Below are positions 1-8,276 of a DNA stretch of 64,000 bases, in pieces; position 1 is the stretch's first letter, and each line of letters begins with the position of its first letter. Both the position numbers and the translations under genes were made by a program. This stretch comes from Extibacter muris. GTDB lineage: Bacteria; Bacillota; Clostridia; Lachnospirales; Lachnospiraceae. The stretch is from NCBI RefSeq assembly GCF_004345005.1, contig NZ_SMMX01000001.1:1-64000 (forward strand). The letters are read 5' to 3'. The notes beneath the pieces are model-generated. The model worked only from the letters and a program-made list of their open reading frames with translations, searched no databases and was not told the origin of the DNA.

Positions 1-138
1 TCAGGAACCGTCAGACATGATAATTATTATGGATAACATCTGATGAAGGAAGAACGCCTTCTTCTGTTATCTATATAGAAACTTGTTAACCAAGCAGTCT
101 TATTGATTACATCATTATTATACTAGGGGGGTGATAAA

Positions 139-666
139 GTGGAAAAAGATTTGCTTGAACAAGTGTATATAAAGTATATGAAACCGGTATACCTTTATCT
201 TTTTTCCCTTTGTCACAGCCGTGAGACTGCCGCAGATCTGACGCAGGAGACGTTCCTGAAGGCACTTTGTTCCCTCGAACAGGCAGAGGAGGTACTTCCA
301 TGGCTGCTTAAGGTGGCTAGAAATCTATATATAGACCTGTGGAGAAAGGACCGCAGGATGGATGCCATGGAGGAAATGGCATTGACAGACGAGGCGGAGG
401 AAGTGCTGGAACAGCTTATACAAAAGGAGCAGAACCGAAGATTATACGAGATGATCTTCCGGCTGGGCAGACGGGAACGGGAAGCGGTCGTGTTATATTA
501 CTTTGCCGGCCTTTCACAGGAAGAAATCAGCCGGCAGCTCGGAACAGGACAGGGCAATACCCGGGTCATCCTTTACCGGTCCAAGCGAAAGCTTAAGAAG
601 ATGCTGGAAGATACCGACGGGCAGTGTATTGACGAAACGGATTCAGAAAGAAGGTGTGGCAGATGA
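139..666 (+). CDS. ECF-type RNA polymerase sigma factor
   Basis: A 175-residue sigma-70 family protein of ECF size, expected to direct RNA polymerase to a small regulon while held by a membrane anti-sigma factor. Region 2 lies at about residues 10-75 (AADLTQETFLKAL is the -10-recognition helix area) and region 4 at about 100-155, with the helix-turn-helix LSQEEISRQLGTGQGNTRV. There is no region 1 or 3, as in ECF members. The start is GTG, 5 nt after a GGGGGG-rich ribosome site. Its stop overlaps the ATG of the anti-sigma remnant (ATGA), so the two were translationally coupled. The anti-sigma side is damaged, so the sigma factor may be poorly restrained. The family call is secure; the regulon is unknown. 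Confidence 0.93.
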   Translation: MEKDLLEQVYIKYMKPVYLYLFSLCHSRETAADLTQETFLKALCSLEQAEEVLPWLLKVARNLYIDLWRKDRRMDAMEEMALTDEAEEVLEQLIQKEQNRRLYEMIFRLGRREREAVVLYYFAGLSQEEISRQLGTGQGNTRVILYRSKRKLKKMLEDTDGQCIDETDSERRCGR

Positions 667-872
667 ATTATGCAGAACGGTTCAGGAACTATGTAGATGG
701 AGAGATAGGGGAATAGGAGAAAGCCCGGATAGAGAAAGACTTGGATAAGGCAAGAGTGCTGCTGGAATATCTGGACAGCAGTATGGATGAGGCGCTGTAT
801 GCAGAAGAAGAGGGAGCTGCCGGAAAGCTGCAAATGATAGGCTGGGTGACTGGCTTTCCGGCGGACACCTGA
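663..872 (+). pseudogene. Broken N-terminal anti-sigma remnant
   Basis: An ATG overlaps the sigma factor stop and opens MNYAERFRNYVDGEIGE, which reads like the start of an anti-sigma regulator, then hits an in-frame TAG at 714-716. The same frame continues sensibly after the stop (EKARIEKDLDKARVLLEYLDSSMDEAL and on) to a TGA at 870-872. The open frame past the stop, its composition and its position suggest a gene killed by one nonsense change. Alternatively the short peptide is all that is made. The C-terminal regulator domain follows as a separate frame. Confidence 0.55.
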
Positions 873-1029
873 TGGTCCAAGGAGAAAACGTCACACCAAT
901 GCCTGCTCATTATACAGCTTAAACAATGAGAGGATTAAGTCCCAACTGGCTGTTGGGTACTGAAACCCTACACTTATATATTAGGAGGAGAATGACGGAA
1001 GGGCAGAAAAGGGCAGGGCTTACAACGAA

Positions 1030-2007
1030 ATGGGCCGCAGGATATCCCGAGCAGTAAACAGAAAGCTGCGGCGCTATGCAGTGGTGACAGGTTCGGTCGT
1101 GCTGCTGCTCGTATTTATCGCTATTCACGCCCTGTCTCCTGTTATGGATGCCATATATTATAACCCGTCCAGTCACAGAAATACACAGCCGCCGCTTGAT
1201 TTGAACATGGCTGTATATATGGAGCTTGTGTGCGGGGACAAAGGATTCGCCTCTGTCAACGTACGCCCGGAGGGGTACGGAAGGCATTCCCTGGACGTAC
1301 AGACGCAGATAAGCGGCAGGATAAGCCATCATTATCTAGAACTGAATAAAGACCACCTCTACTGGACGGATATGAGCTGGAACCAGCCGGATCTTCCCGT
1401 AAATGCATTTACCTACTCGGTGGAAGACAGGGAGACATACGCCGGAACGACAGTAGAGGAAGCTGCCGGAAAACTATGCGGTTTGTCCGAATCTATGGTC
1501 GTGCGCGCGGCCCTGTCATTCAAAGAGGCAAAAGATACGGAGCAGCTTGCAGCGTTCATGAAGAAATACAGCGGGGAATATCTCTACGTTCCTTTCGAGA
1601 CCTATGAGGACCAGAGAGGGACCATGTCCGGTTTCATGGGATACAGGCCGGATGCCGCAGGCTACGTAAGGACAGACAGCTATGACCAGATAAGATACCC
1701 ATATCTGGATCTGGCACAGTACGAAGAAGAGGGAGAGATAGGCGCAGATGTACCGACGCAGCATGTCACCTCCATGCTGGCTTACATGAAAGATAACGAA
1801 AAGTTCGGACAGATATTTACATCAGACGTACCGGGGGAGAACGTGTTCAACAGACAGAAGTATGAAAACGCGCTGGACTACGTGCAGAAGAATGGGGCAA
1901 ACGGATATGGCGTGGTGGTAAATGCGGGCAGGGATGAACTGCTGCAAATGCTGTCAGATTCAGATGTAGACGGCATATACCTTATGGACGCTCAGCTCAA
2001 ATTGTGA
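1030..2007 (+). CDS. Anti-sigma regulator, membrane anchored (Sigma_reg-like)
   Basis: About 325 residues: a basic N-terminus (RRISRAVNRKLRRY), one membrane segment at about residues 20-40 and a long extracytoplasmic domain. This matches the Sigma_reg_N/Sigma_reg_C layout of ECF anti-sigma factors that sit beside their sigma gene. The ATG used here has a poor ribosome site. The best site, AGGAGGAG at 983-990, leads to an ATG at 992 in another frame that ends after 21 codons. The 1030 frame itself stays open back to a TAG at 982-984. A one-base change in the AGAAAAGGG stretch near 1006-1013 would join the good start to this frame, so the gene may be frameshifted at its 5' end. Family call moderate, intactness doubtful. 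Confidence 0.65.
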   Translation: MGRRISRAVNRKLRRYAVVTGSVVLLLVFIAIHALSPVMDAIYYNPSSHRNTQPPLDLNMAVYMELVCGDKGFASVNVRPEGYGRHSLDVQTQISGRISHHYLELNKDHLYWTDMSWNQPDLPVNAFTYSVEDRETYAGTTVEEAAGKLCGLSESMVVRAALSFKEAKDTEQLAAFMKKYSGEYLYVPFETYEDQRGTMSGFMGYRPDAAGYVRTDSYDQIRYPYLDLAQYEEEGEIGADVPTQHVTSMLAYMKDNEKFGQIFTSDVPGENVFNRQKYENALDYVQKNGANGYGVVVNAGRDELLQMLSDSDVDGIYLMDAQLKL

Positions 2008-2020
2008 AAATTATGTGAAT

Positions 2021-2076
2021 AGGGACGTAACCTTTTTGAATTTAGTTACGTCCCAAATTGACTTTTGACCTGTACC
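2021..2076 (+). repeat. Hairpin repeat, copy 1 (GGGACGTAAC family)
   Basis: Perfect 10-bp arms (GGGACGTAAC / GTTACGTCCC) enclose a 13-nt loop, followed by a conserved tail AAATT..TTTTGACCTGTACC. A second copy lies in opposite orientation upstream of tyrA, and the similarity covers arms, loop and tail. It sits between convergent genes, the anti-sigma gene and aroA, so it may also end transcription. Confidence 0.8.
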
Positions 2077-2097
2077 GGATTGATACGGCAGCGGGTT

Positions 2098-3396
2098 TTA
2101 GTGCAGGTTTTCGATTGTCTCCCAGAATGTGGGATAGGATACATCTACACATTGGCTATTATGGATCTGGGTCTCGCCTTCGGCCGATAAGCCTGCTATG
2201 GCAAAGGACATGGCGATGCGGTGATCCATGTGGCTTTCGATAGATGCCCCTTTTAGCATGTGCCCCCCTTCTATCACCATGCCATCTTCTGTCGGGGCGA
2301 TATGTGCGCCCATGGCGCGAAGATTTTCGGTAACGGTTTGAATACGGTCTGTCTCCTTGACCTTAAGTTCAGCAGCATCGCGGATGACAGTAGTTCCTTC
2401 GGCGCATGCAGCCATGACAGCAATGACCGGAATCTCGTCAATGAGTGACGGGATAAGGTCTCCTTCGATAACGGTTCCGTGGAGCCGGTCTGGCTTTACG
2501 AGGATGTCCGCGCGTGCCTCGCCGCTCTGTATGGTCTCGTTTTCTAGGGTGATATCTGCCCCCATGTTCTGGCATACGTTCAGGAAGCCGGCTCTTGTAA
2601 AGTTGGTACCTACATTTTTAATCAGGAGTTCGGAACCGGGTACGGTGAGCCCGGCCGCGATAAAGTATGCTGCGGATGAGATATCTCCGGGTACATCGAT
2701 CTGCTGGCCGTATAGCTCCCGGCAAGGTGCTACTGCAGCGGTGGCACGACCGTCCGGATGCATCGTTGCTGTCAGAGCAGCACCGAAGCTCTGGAGCATC
2801 AGTTCCGTATGGTTTCGTGACAGGGTCGGTTCTGTGACAGAAGTTTCGCTGTCCGCATATAATCCGGCCAGCAGGACAGCAGACTTGACCTGCGCGGATG
2901 CCACAGGGGATTCATAGTGGATGCCGTGTATATAGCCCGGCTCGATTTTCAGCGGCGCACAGCCGCTGCCATCCACGCTTGTGACCGTAGCACCCATGTT
3001 CCGAAGGGGAGTGATGATACGTCCCATGGGACGAGAATTTAATGATTCGTCGCCGGAGAGGACGGACGTAAAATTCTGTCCACTGAGTATTCCGGATATG
3101 AGACGGGTGGTCGTACCGCTGTTTCCAACATCTAATATCCCTTCAGGTGCGTGCAGGCCTCTGAGGCCTTTTCCATGTACGAGGATGCTTTTGGGCTTAT
3201 GTTCAATCTCTACGCCCATGTTCCGGAAGCAGCCTATGGTTGCCAGACAATCTGCGCCTTCCAGAAAATTAGTGATTTCCGTCGTTCCAAGTGCTATGGA
3301 GCCAAGCATGACGGCACGGTGGGAGATGGACTTGTCGCCAGGAACATTTACAGTTCCTCTCAGCCCGGAAGTTTTACTGATATACTTAACGCTCAT
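2098..3396 (-). CDS. aroA: 3-phosphoshikimate 1-carboxyvinyltransferase (EPSP synthase)
   Basis: The 432-residue cytoplasmic enzyme joins phosphoenolpyruvate to shikimate-3-phosphate, the sixth step to chorismate. Visible signatures are PGDKSISHRA near residue 18, the phosphoenolpyruvate-binding VGNSGTTTRL near 95, LNSRPMGR, the catalytic-region SLIDEIPVIAV and KETDRI. Length is normal. The start chosen is the ATG giving MSVKYISKTSGLRG; longer frames run back into tyrA. It overlaps the 3' end of tyrA by 11 nt, so the pair is co-transcribed and probably coupled, an aromatic amino acid operon reading toward the window start. Confidence 0.96.
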   Translation of the reverse strand: MSVKYISKTSGLRGTVNVPGDKSISHRAVMLGSIALGTTEITNFLEGADCLATIGCFRNMGVEIEHKPKSILVHGKGLRGLHAPEGILDVGNSGTTTRLISGILSGQNFTSVLSGDESLNSRPMGRIITPLRNMGATVTSVDGSGCAPLKIEPGYIHGIHYESPVASAQVKSAVLLAGLYADSETSVTEPTLSRNHTELMLQSFGAALTATMHPDGRATAAVAPCRELYGQQIDVPGDISSAAYFIAAGLTVPGSELLIKNVGTNFTRAGFLNVCQNMGADITLENETIQSGEARADILVKPDRLHGTVIEGDLIPSLIDEIPVIAVMAACAEGTTVIRDAAELKVKETDRIQTVTENLRAMGAHIAPTEDGMVIEGGHMLKGASIESHMDHRIAMSFAIAGLSAEGETQIHNSQCVDVSYPTFWETIENLH

Positions 3397-4480
3397 ATAC
3401 GATATACCTGAATTTCTGCAGTAAATCCGCCGCTCTTGAGGATGATACCTCATCGTAGAATTCAATGCGCAGAACCCCTTCTTCAAATTCTCTGTTGTGT
3501 ACGATTCCTATATTTTTAATATTCAGATTGTTGGATGCCAGTATGGTAGCGATAGCGGCGATACCGCCTGCTTCGTCTATGATGTCACAATATACGGCAA
3601 AGGCCTTCTTGATTGGACCCGCGGAAGATTCTGGTATGGAATTGCGGTAGCTGCGGGAGCTGTCGAACAGATGATAAAGCCCCCGTTCATCACCGGCGTC
3701 TACAGTTCTTTTGGCCTCTTGAAGCGTTGCTATATAATCCTCCAGAATTCTGGAGATGTTTTCCTTATTCTTCAGGCAGATGTGCTGCCACATAGTAGGA
3801 GAGGACGAAGCTATCCGCGTTATGTCTTTGAACCCCCCGGCCGCCAGCTGCTTCATCATCTCTTCTTCCGTATCCGTGTCCCTCACAAAATTTACAAGGC
3901 TGGAGGCGATGATGTGGGGCAGATGGCTGATCGTACCGGTGACATAATCGTGTTCCTTGTAACTGAGAATGACCGGAATAGCCTTCAAGGCTTCGACGAA
4001 TTTCCGGTACCGTTCTGTCTTTTCCTCCGGAACCTTTGCGGATGGCGTCAGGACATAGTACGCATTTTCGATAAGCATGGCTTTGGAGTTCACATAGCCA
4101 CTCTTTTCAGATCCTGCCATCGGGTGGCCGCCGATAAAGTGCTCCTCAAGCCCTAATGCTTCCACCTCCTCATGGATGTTCGTCTTTACGCTGCCCACGT
4201 CTGTCAGGATGCATCCATCATCCACATATCCCGCAATCTGTTTCAGATAAGCGGTATTGTAAGAGACAGGAGCGCACAGGAAAATGTAGCTGCAGCCTTT
4301 AAAATTGTCGTCAATAGAAGTTGCCGCCACATGAATCAAAGACTCCTGCGTGGCGAGGGCAAGCGTCTCCCTGTTCTTGTCAAATGCTATGATCTCATAA
4401 TCCGGAAAATACTGCCGGACAGCTTTCGCGATAGAACCGCCGATAAGGCCTAGACCGATAAAACCAATTTTATGATACAT
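3386..4480 (-). CDS. tyrA: Prephenate dehydrogenase with C-terminal ACT domain
   Basis: A 364-residue enzyme that oxidatively decarboxylates prephenate to 4-hydroxyphenylpyruvate for tyrosine synthesis. The NAD-binding loop GLGLIGGS is at residues 8-15, the catalytic-region HPMAGSEKSG around 115, and an ACT-like regulatory domain (GGIAAIATILASNNLNIKNIGIV) fills the last ~70 residues, which predicts feedback control by an amino acid, probably tyrosine. The start is the ATG before YHKIGFIGLG, with AAAGG about 10 nt upstream; a longer frame runs into the hairpin repeat and is not used. First gene of the tyrA-aroA operon. Confidence 0.95.
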   Translation of the reverse strand: MYHKIGFIGLGLIGGSIAKAVRQYFPDYEIIAFDKNRETLALATQESLIHVAATSIDDNFKGCSYIFLCAPVSYNTAYLKQIAGYVDDGCILTDVGSVKTNIHEEVEALGLEEHFIGGHPMAGSEKSGYVNSKAMLIENAYYVLTPSAKVPEEKTERYRKFVEALKAIPVILSYKEHDYVTGTISHLPHIIASSLVNFVRDTDTEEEMMKQLAAGGFKDITRIASSSPTMWQHICLKNKENISRILEDYIATLQEAKRTVDAGDERGLYHLFDSSRSYRNSIPESSAGPIKKAFAVYCDIIDEAGGIAAIATILASNNLNIKNIGIVHNREFEEGVLRIEFYDEVSSSRAADLLQKFRYIVYER

Positions 4481-4503
4481 AGGTACACACCTTTCTTCAA
4501 ATG

Positions 4504-4559
4504 GGTACAGGTCAAAGTTTAATTTGGGACGTAACACTTTTCAAAAAGGTTACGTCCTA
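4504..4559 (-). repeat. Hairpin repeat, copy 2 (inverted relative to copy 1)
   Basis: Read on the reverse strand this matches the copy at 2021-2076 along its whole length: arms GGACGTAAC / GTTACGTCC, the CTTTTTGAA loop start and the tail AAATT..TTTGACCTGTACC. It lies in the leader of tyrA, 24 nt before the start codon, between tyrA and the divergent EF-G-like gene. Confidence 0.8.
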
Positions 4560-4646
4560 AATTCTATCTTTTCTTCTATCTTTTGTCAATACTATAGCGC
4601 TTTAAAGTAGAGAAGCACTATTTATTGTAAAGCATGCATAAAAGAG

Positions 4647-4675
4647 TTGTAAAAACGTACAAGTTTTAGTACAAT
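4647..4675 (+). promoter_or_regulatory. Promoter of the EF-G-like gene
   Basis: TTGTAA and TACAAT are separated by exactly 17 nt, about 40 nt before the start codon. A vegetative sigma-A-type promoter is inferred. Confidence 0.65.
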
Positions 4676-4715
4676 ATATACATGAGATTCTACCAATATA
4701 AGGAGGCAGCGAATT

Positions 4716-6794
4716 ATGAAGGTTTACAGAACGGATGAGATTAGAAACGTAGTCCTTTTGGGGCACGGAGGAAGCGGTAAGACGAGCCTTGCAGAGGCTA
4801 TGGCGTATGTATCAGGAGCAACAAATCGGATGGGAAAGATATCGGATGCCAACACGATTAGTGATTTTGATAAAGAGGAACAGAAACGTAAATTTTCAAT
4901 CAGTACAACCTTAGTGCCTGTCGAGTGGGAGAAGGCCAAGATTAACGTACTTGACACTCCGGGATATTTTGACTTCGTGGGCGAAGTAGAGGAGGCGGTG
5001 AGCGCGGCGGATGCAGCGGTTATCGTGGTATCGGGCAAAGCAGGAGTGCAGGTAGGGACAGAGAAGGCATGGCAGCTGTGCGACAAATATAATCTGCCGC
5101 GTATGGTATACGTAACAGAGATGGATGTGGATGATGCCAGCTTCCGCGAAGTGGTGCAGGAGCTCACAGACAGATACGGGAAGGTGATAGCCCCTCATTT
5201 CCAGCCGATTCGTGAAAATGAAAAGCTGGTAGGCTATGTCAACGTCATAAAAAATGCAGGACGGCGCTATACAGGAATCGGCGAGCGTGAAGAATGCGAG
5301 ATTCCGGATTACTGCAAGCCAAATCTTGAAATATATAGGGAAAAGCTGCTCGAAGCCGTTGCCGAGACGAGTGATGAATTCATGGAACGCTATTTCGCGG
5401 GAGAGGAATTCTCTGTGGAAGAGATTCGTGCGGCTATGAGGACAGAAGTTATGGACGGAAGCATCGTGCCGGTATCCATGGGATCCAATATCCAGGCACA
5501 GGGCGTTGCCAACCTGCTTTCAGATATCGTAAGGTTCTTCCCGAGCCCGGCCAACAGAGAATGCGCGGGCATCAACCGCAAGACGAATGAGATATTCGAG
5601 GCCAACTACGAGTTCTCCAAAGCGAAGTCGGCCTACGTATTTAAGACGATGGTGGATCCGTTCATCGGAAAGTATTCTTTTATCAAAGTGTGTTCCGGCG
5701 TACTGAAAGGTGAAGATGTGCTTTACAATGCAGACTCGGATACGGAAGAGAAGCTTGGAAAGATATATACGATGGTAGGAAACAAGCCGGTGGAAGTCAC
5801 AGAGATGTTTGCAGGCGACATCGGGGCGATTGCCAAGCTGTCGAGCACAAGGACCGGAGATACGCTCTCTGCGAAAGGGACCCCTGTATTGTACGGAAGG
5901 ACAGAATACTCCAAGCCGTACACATATATGAAGTATATATGCAAGAATAAAGGCGATGAGGATAAGGTATCCCAGGCGCTCCAGAAGATGATGGCAGAAG
6001 ATGTCACGCTGAAGGCTGTCAACGACAGCGAGAACAGGCAGACGCTGCTCTACGGCATGGGCGATCAGCATCTCGATATTGCGGCCAGCAAGCTTGCGGC
6101 AAGATATAAATGCGAGATCAGCCTGGATACGCCGAAGGTTGCTTTCCGCGAGACGATAAAGAAGAAATCCGATGTAGATACGAAATATAAAAAGCAGTCC
6201 GGCGGACACGGCCAGTATGGCCACGTCAAGATGACATTCGAGCCGTCCGGAAATCTGGAGACGCCTTTCGTATTCGCAGAGACGGTCGTCGGCGGAGCCG
6301 TGCCGAAGAACTACTTCCCGGCAGTGGAAAAGGGACTTCAGGATTCTGTCGTCAAAGGTCCTCTTGCCGGCTATCCGGTAGTCGGTGTCAAGGCCACGCT
6401 GTATGATGGTTCCTACCATCCGGTTGACTCTTCTGAGATGGCGTTCAAGACTGCCACGGTGCAGGCATTTAAGAAAGGCTTCATGGAGGCTGCCCCGGTG
6501 CTGCTGGAGCCAATCGCCTCTCTGAAAGTCACGGTTCCGGATGATTACACCGGTGATGTCATGGGTGACCTGAACAAGCGCCGCGGACGTGTGCTCGGCA
6601 TGAATCCGATTGCCGGGGGCCGGCAGGTGATTGAAGCCGACATACCGATGACGGGACTGTTCGGTTATTGTACGGTCCTTCGCTCTATGACAGGCGGAAG
6701 AGGCACGTATGAATATGAATTCAGCCGCTATGAGCAGACTCCTTCTGATATCCAGGAAGCTGAAGTTGCAAAGCGTGCTGCTGAGAGCGAGTAA
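4716..6794 (+). CDS. Elongation factor G-like GTPase (EF-G paralog)
   Basis: The 692-residue translational GTPase has the five-domain EF-G layout: GTPase domain with GHGGSGKT at 16-23, domain II, and C-terminal domains IV/V (SGGHGQYGHVKM, GVKATLYDGSYHPVDSSEMAF, RRGRVLGM). It departs from canonical EF-G at key points. The switch II motif is DTPGYFDF (80-87), with Tyr in place of the catalytic His, and the G4 motif is TEMD (134-137) instead of NKMD/TKMD, so its Lys is a Glu. It therefore belongs to the EF-G-like paralogs, whose role is less clear, rather than to the main translocase. Start follows AGGAGG at good spacing; a terminator follows. Monocistronic. Confidence 0.9.
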   Translation: MKVYRTDEIRNVVLLGHGGSGKTSLAEAMAYVSGATNRMGKISDANTISDFDKEEQKRKFSISTTLVPVEWEKAKINVLDTPGYFDFVGEVEEAVSAADAAVIVVSGKAGVQVGTEKAWQLCDKYNLPRMVYVTEMDVDDASFREVVQELTDRYGKVIAPHFQPIRENEKLVGYVNVIKNAGRRYTGIGEREECEIPDYCKPNLEIYREKLLEAVAETSDEFMERYFAGEEFSVEEIRAAMRTEVMDGSIVPVSMGSNIQAQGVANLLSDIVRFFPSPANRECAGINRKTNEIFEANYEFSKAKSAYVFKTMVDPFIGKYSFIKVCSGVLKGEDVLYNADSDTEEKLGKIYTMVGNKPVEVTEMFAGDIGAIAKLSSTRTGDTLSAKGTPVLYGRTEYSKPYTYMKYICKNKGDEDKVSQALQKMMAEDVTLKAVNDSENRQTLLYGMGDQHLDIAASKLAARYKCEISLDTPKVAFRETIKKKSDVDTKYKKQSGGHGQYGHVKMTFEPSGNLETPFVFAETVVGGAVPKNYFPAVEKGLQDSVVKGPLAGYPVVGVKATLYDGSYHPVDSSEMAFKTATVQAFKKGFMEAAPVLLEPIASLKVTVPDDYTGDVMGDLNKRRGRVLGMNPIAGGRQVIEADIPMTGLFGYCTVLRSMTGGRGTYEYEFSRYEQTPSDIQEAEVAKRAAESE

Positions 6795-6806
6795 TAATTA
6801 TAGAAG

Positions 6807-6829
6807 AAAAGCCCTTAAGGGCTTTTTTT
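6807..6829 (+). terminator. Rho-independent terminator after the EF-G-like gene
   Basis: AAAAGCCCTTAAGGGCTTTT palindrome followed by further Ts, 13 nt after the stop codon. Confidence 0.9.
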
Positions 6830-6899
6830 CTTAATACAAAAGTGCTATAATCTCTATGCTATACCGAAAACATTAGAGAATAAATAAGAGGAATAGAAA

Positions 6900-8258
6900 A
6901 TGAAAATAGTGATCATAGGTGACGGCAAAGTCGGCCATAAGCTGACCTCTCAGTTATCCGAAGAGAATTACGACATTGTGCTGATTGACCAGAATGAAGG
7001 AAAGTTGAAGGAGGCGCTGAACCAGCTGGATATATTCTGTATTACAGGAAACGGAGCGGATGTTGAGATTCAGAGGCAGGCCGATGTGCCCCATGCAGAT
7101 CTTGTCATTGCCTGCGCGTCGACAGATGAGCTCAATATGCTCAGCTGCCTGCTGGCAAAGAGGCTTGGTGCAAAACATACGATTGCGAGGGTCAGGAATC
7201 CAGTCTATTACCGGCAGATCGATCTGCTCAAGGAAGACCTTCACCTGAGCATGGCAGTAAACCCGGAGCTGGCGGCGGCCAATGAGATAGCACGGGTGCT
7301 GCTTTTCCCCGAGACGAGCAAAGTGGAGACATTTATGAAGGGGAGGGTAGAACTCGTCGAGTTCCCTGTCCGCGAAGAGAGCCATCTCGTAGAGCTGTCA
7401 CTTGCTGAAATCTACCAGAAATATCAGATAAAGATTCTCGTATGTGCGGTAAAAAGAGGAACGGAAGTGTTTATACCGGACGGTGACTTTGTACTGGAAA
7501 AAGGTGACAAGCTGCATATCGCGGCGGCCCACCAGGAGCTGAAGTCATTCTTCTGTGCACTTGGGCGCAAGACGACAAAGGTGAGGAAAGTGCTGATCTG
7601 CGGTGGCGGGCACGTGTGCTTCTACCTTGCGGGGCAGCTGCTGCAGGCGGGCATGCAGGTAAAGATCATTGAGAAAAATGAGAAGAGATGCGAAGTGCTC
7701 TGCGAGAATCTGCCGCGTGCGACAGTAATCCACGGCGATGCGGCAAGCCATGAGCTGCTTCTTGAAGAGGGCATCCAGAGCGCAGACGCGGTAGTTGCCC
7801 TGACCGGGATGGATGAGGAAAATATCATCATGGCGCTGTTTGCCAAGACGCAGGGTGTCAGCAAGATAGTAGCCAAGGTAAATGAAGATACGAGGGCGCA
7901 GATGGTGGAAGGGCTTGGGATAGACAGTATCATCTCAGCCAAAAGCGCGACCGCAGATGCCATACTTGGATACGTGAGGGCGAGGAACAATTCGGCCAGA
8001 AGCGTGAACATGGAGACGATGTACCGGCTGATCAACGGCAAGATAGAGGCACAGGAGTTCATTATAAAAAAAGAGGGCCCATATACGAACGTACCGCTGA
8101 AGGACCTGCCGACGAAGCCGAATAACCTTATCGCCTGCATCGGGCGTAAAAGAAAGATTATCATTCCGGGAGGGGAAGACCATCTGGAAGTCGGGGACAG
8201 TGTGATTATCATTACAAAAGAACATGTCATCAATGATTTGAGCGATATACTTGCATAG
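6900..8258 (+). CDS. trkA: Trk potassium uptake regulatory subunit TrkA
   Basis: The 452-residue cytoplasmic subunit gates the TrkH channel in response to NAD(H) or ATP. It is a tandem of two RCK units: a first Rossmann fold at the N-terminus (MKIVIIGDGKVGHKL), a first C-terminal subdomain around 140-215, a second Rossmann fold starting near 228 (KVLICGGGHVCFYLAG) and a second C-terminal subdomain at the end. Length is normal for the duplicated form. trkH follows after 18 nt, so this is a two-gene potassium operon, perhaps extending to the two membrane proteins downstream. A TATAAT lies at 6846-6851 without a clear -35. Confidence 0.96.
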   Translation: MKIVIIGDGKVGHKLTSQLSEENYDIVLIDQNEGKLKEALNQLDIFCITGNGADVEIQRQADVPHADLVIACASTDELNMLSCLLAKRLGAKHTIARVRNPVYYRQIDLLKEDLHLSMAVNPELAAANEIARVLLFPETSKVETFMKGRVELVEFPVREESHLVELSLAEIYQKYQIKILVCAVKRGTEVFIPDGDFVLEKGDKLHIAAAHQELKSFFCALGRKTTKVRKVLICGGGHVCFYLAGQLLQAGMQVKIIEKNEKRCEVLCENLPRATVIHGDAASHELLLEEGIQSADAVVALTGMDEENIIMALFAKTQGVSKIVAKVNEDTRAQMVEGLGIDSIISAKSATADAILGYVRARNNSARSVNMETMYRLINGKIEAQEFIIKKEGPYTNVPLKDLPTKPNNLIACIGRKRKIIIPGGEDHLEVGDSVIIITKEHVINDLSDILA

Positions 8259-8276
8259 GGAGTCTAAAGGAAAGTT

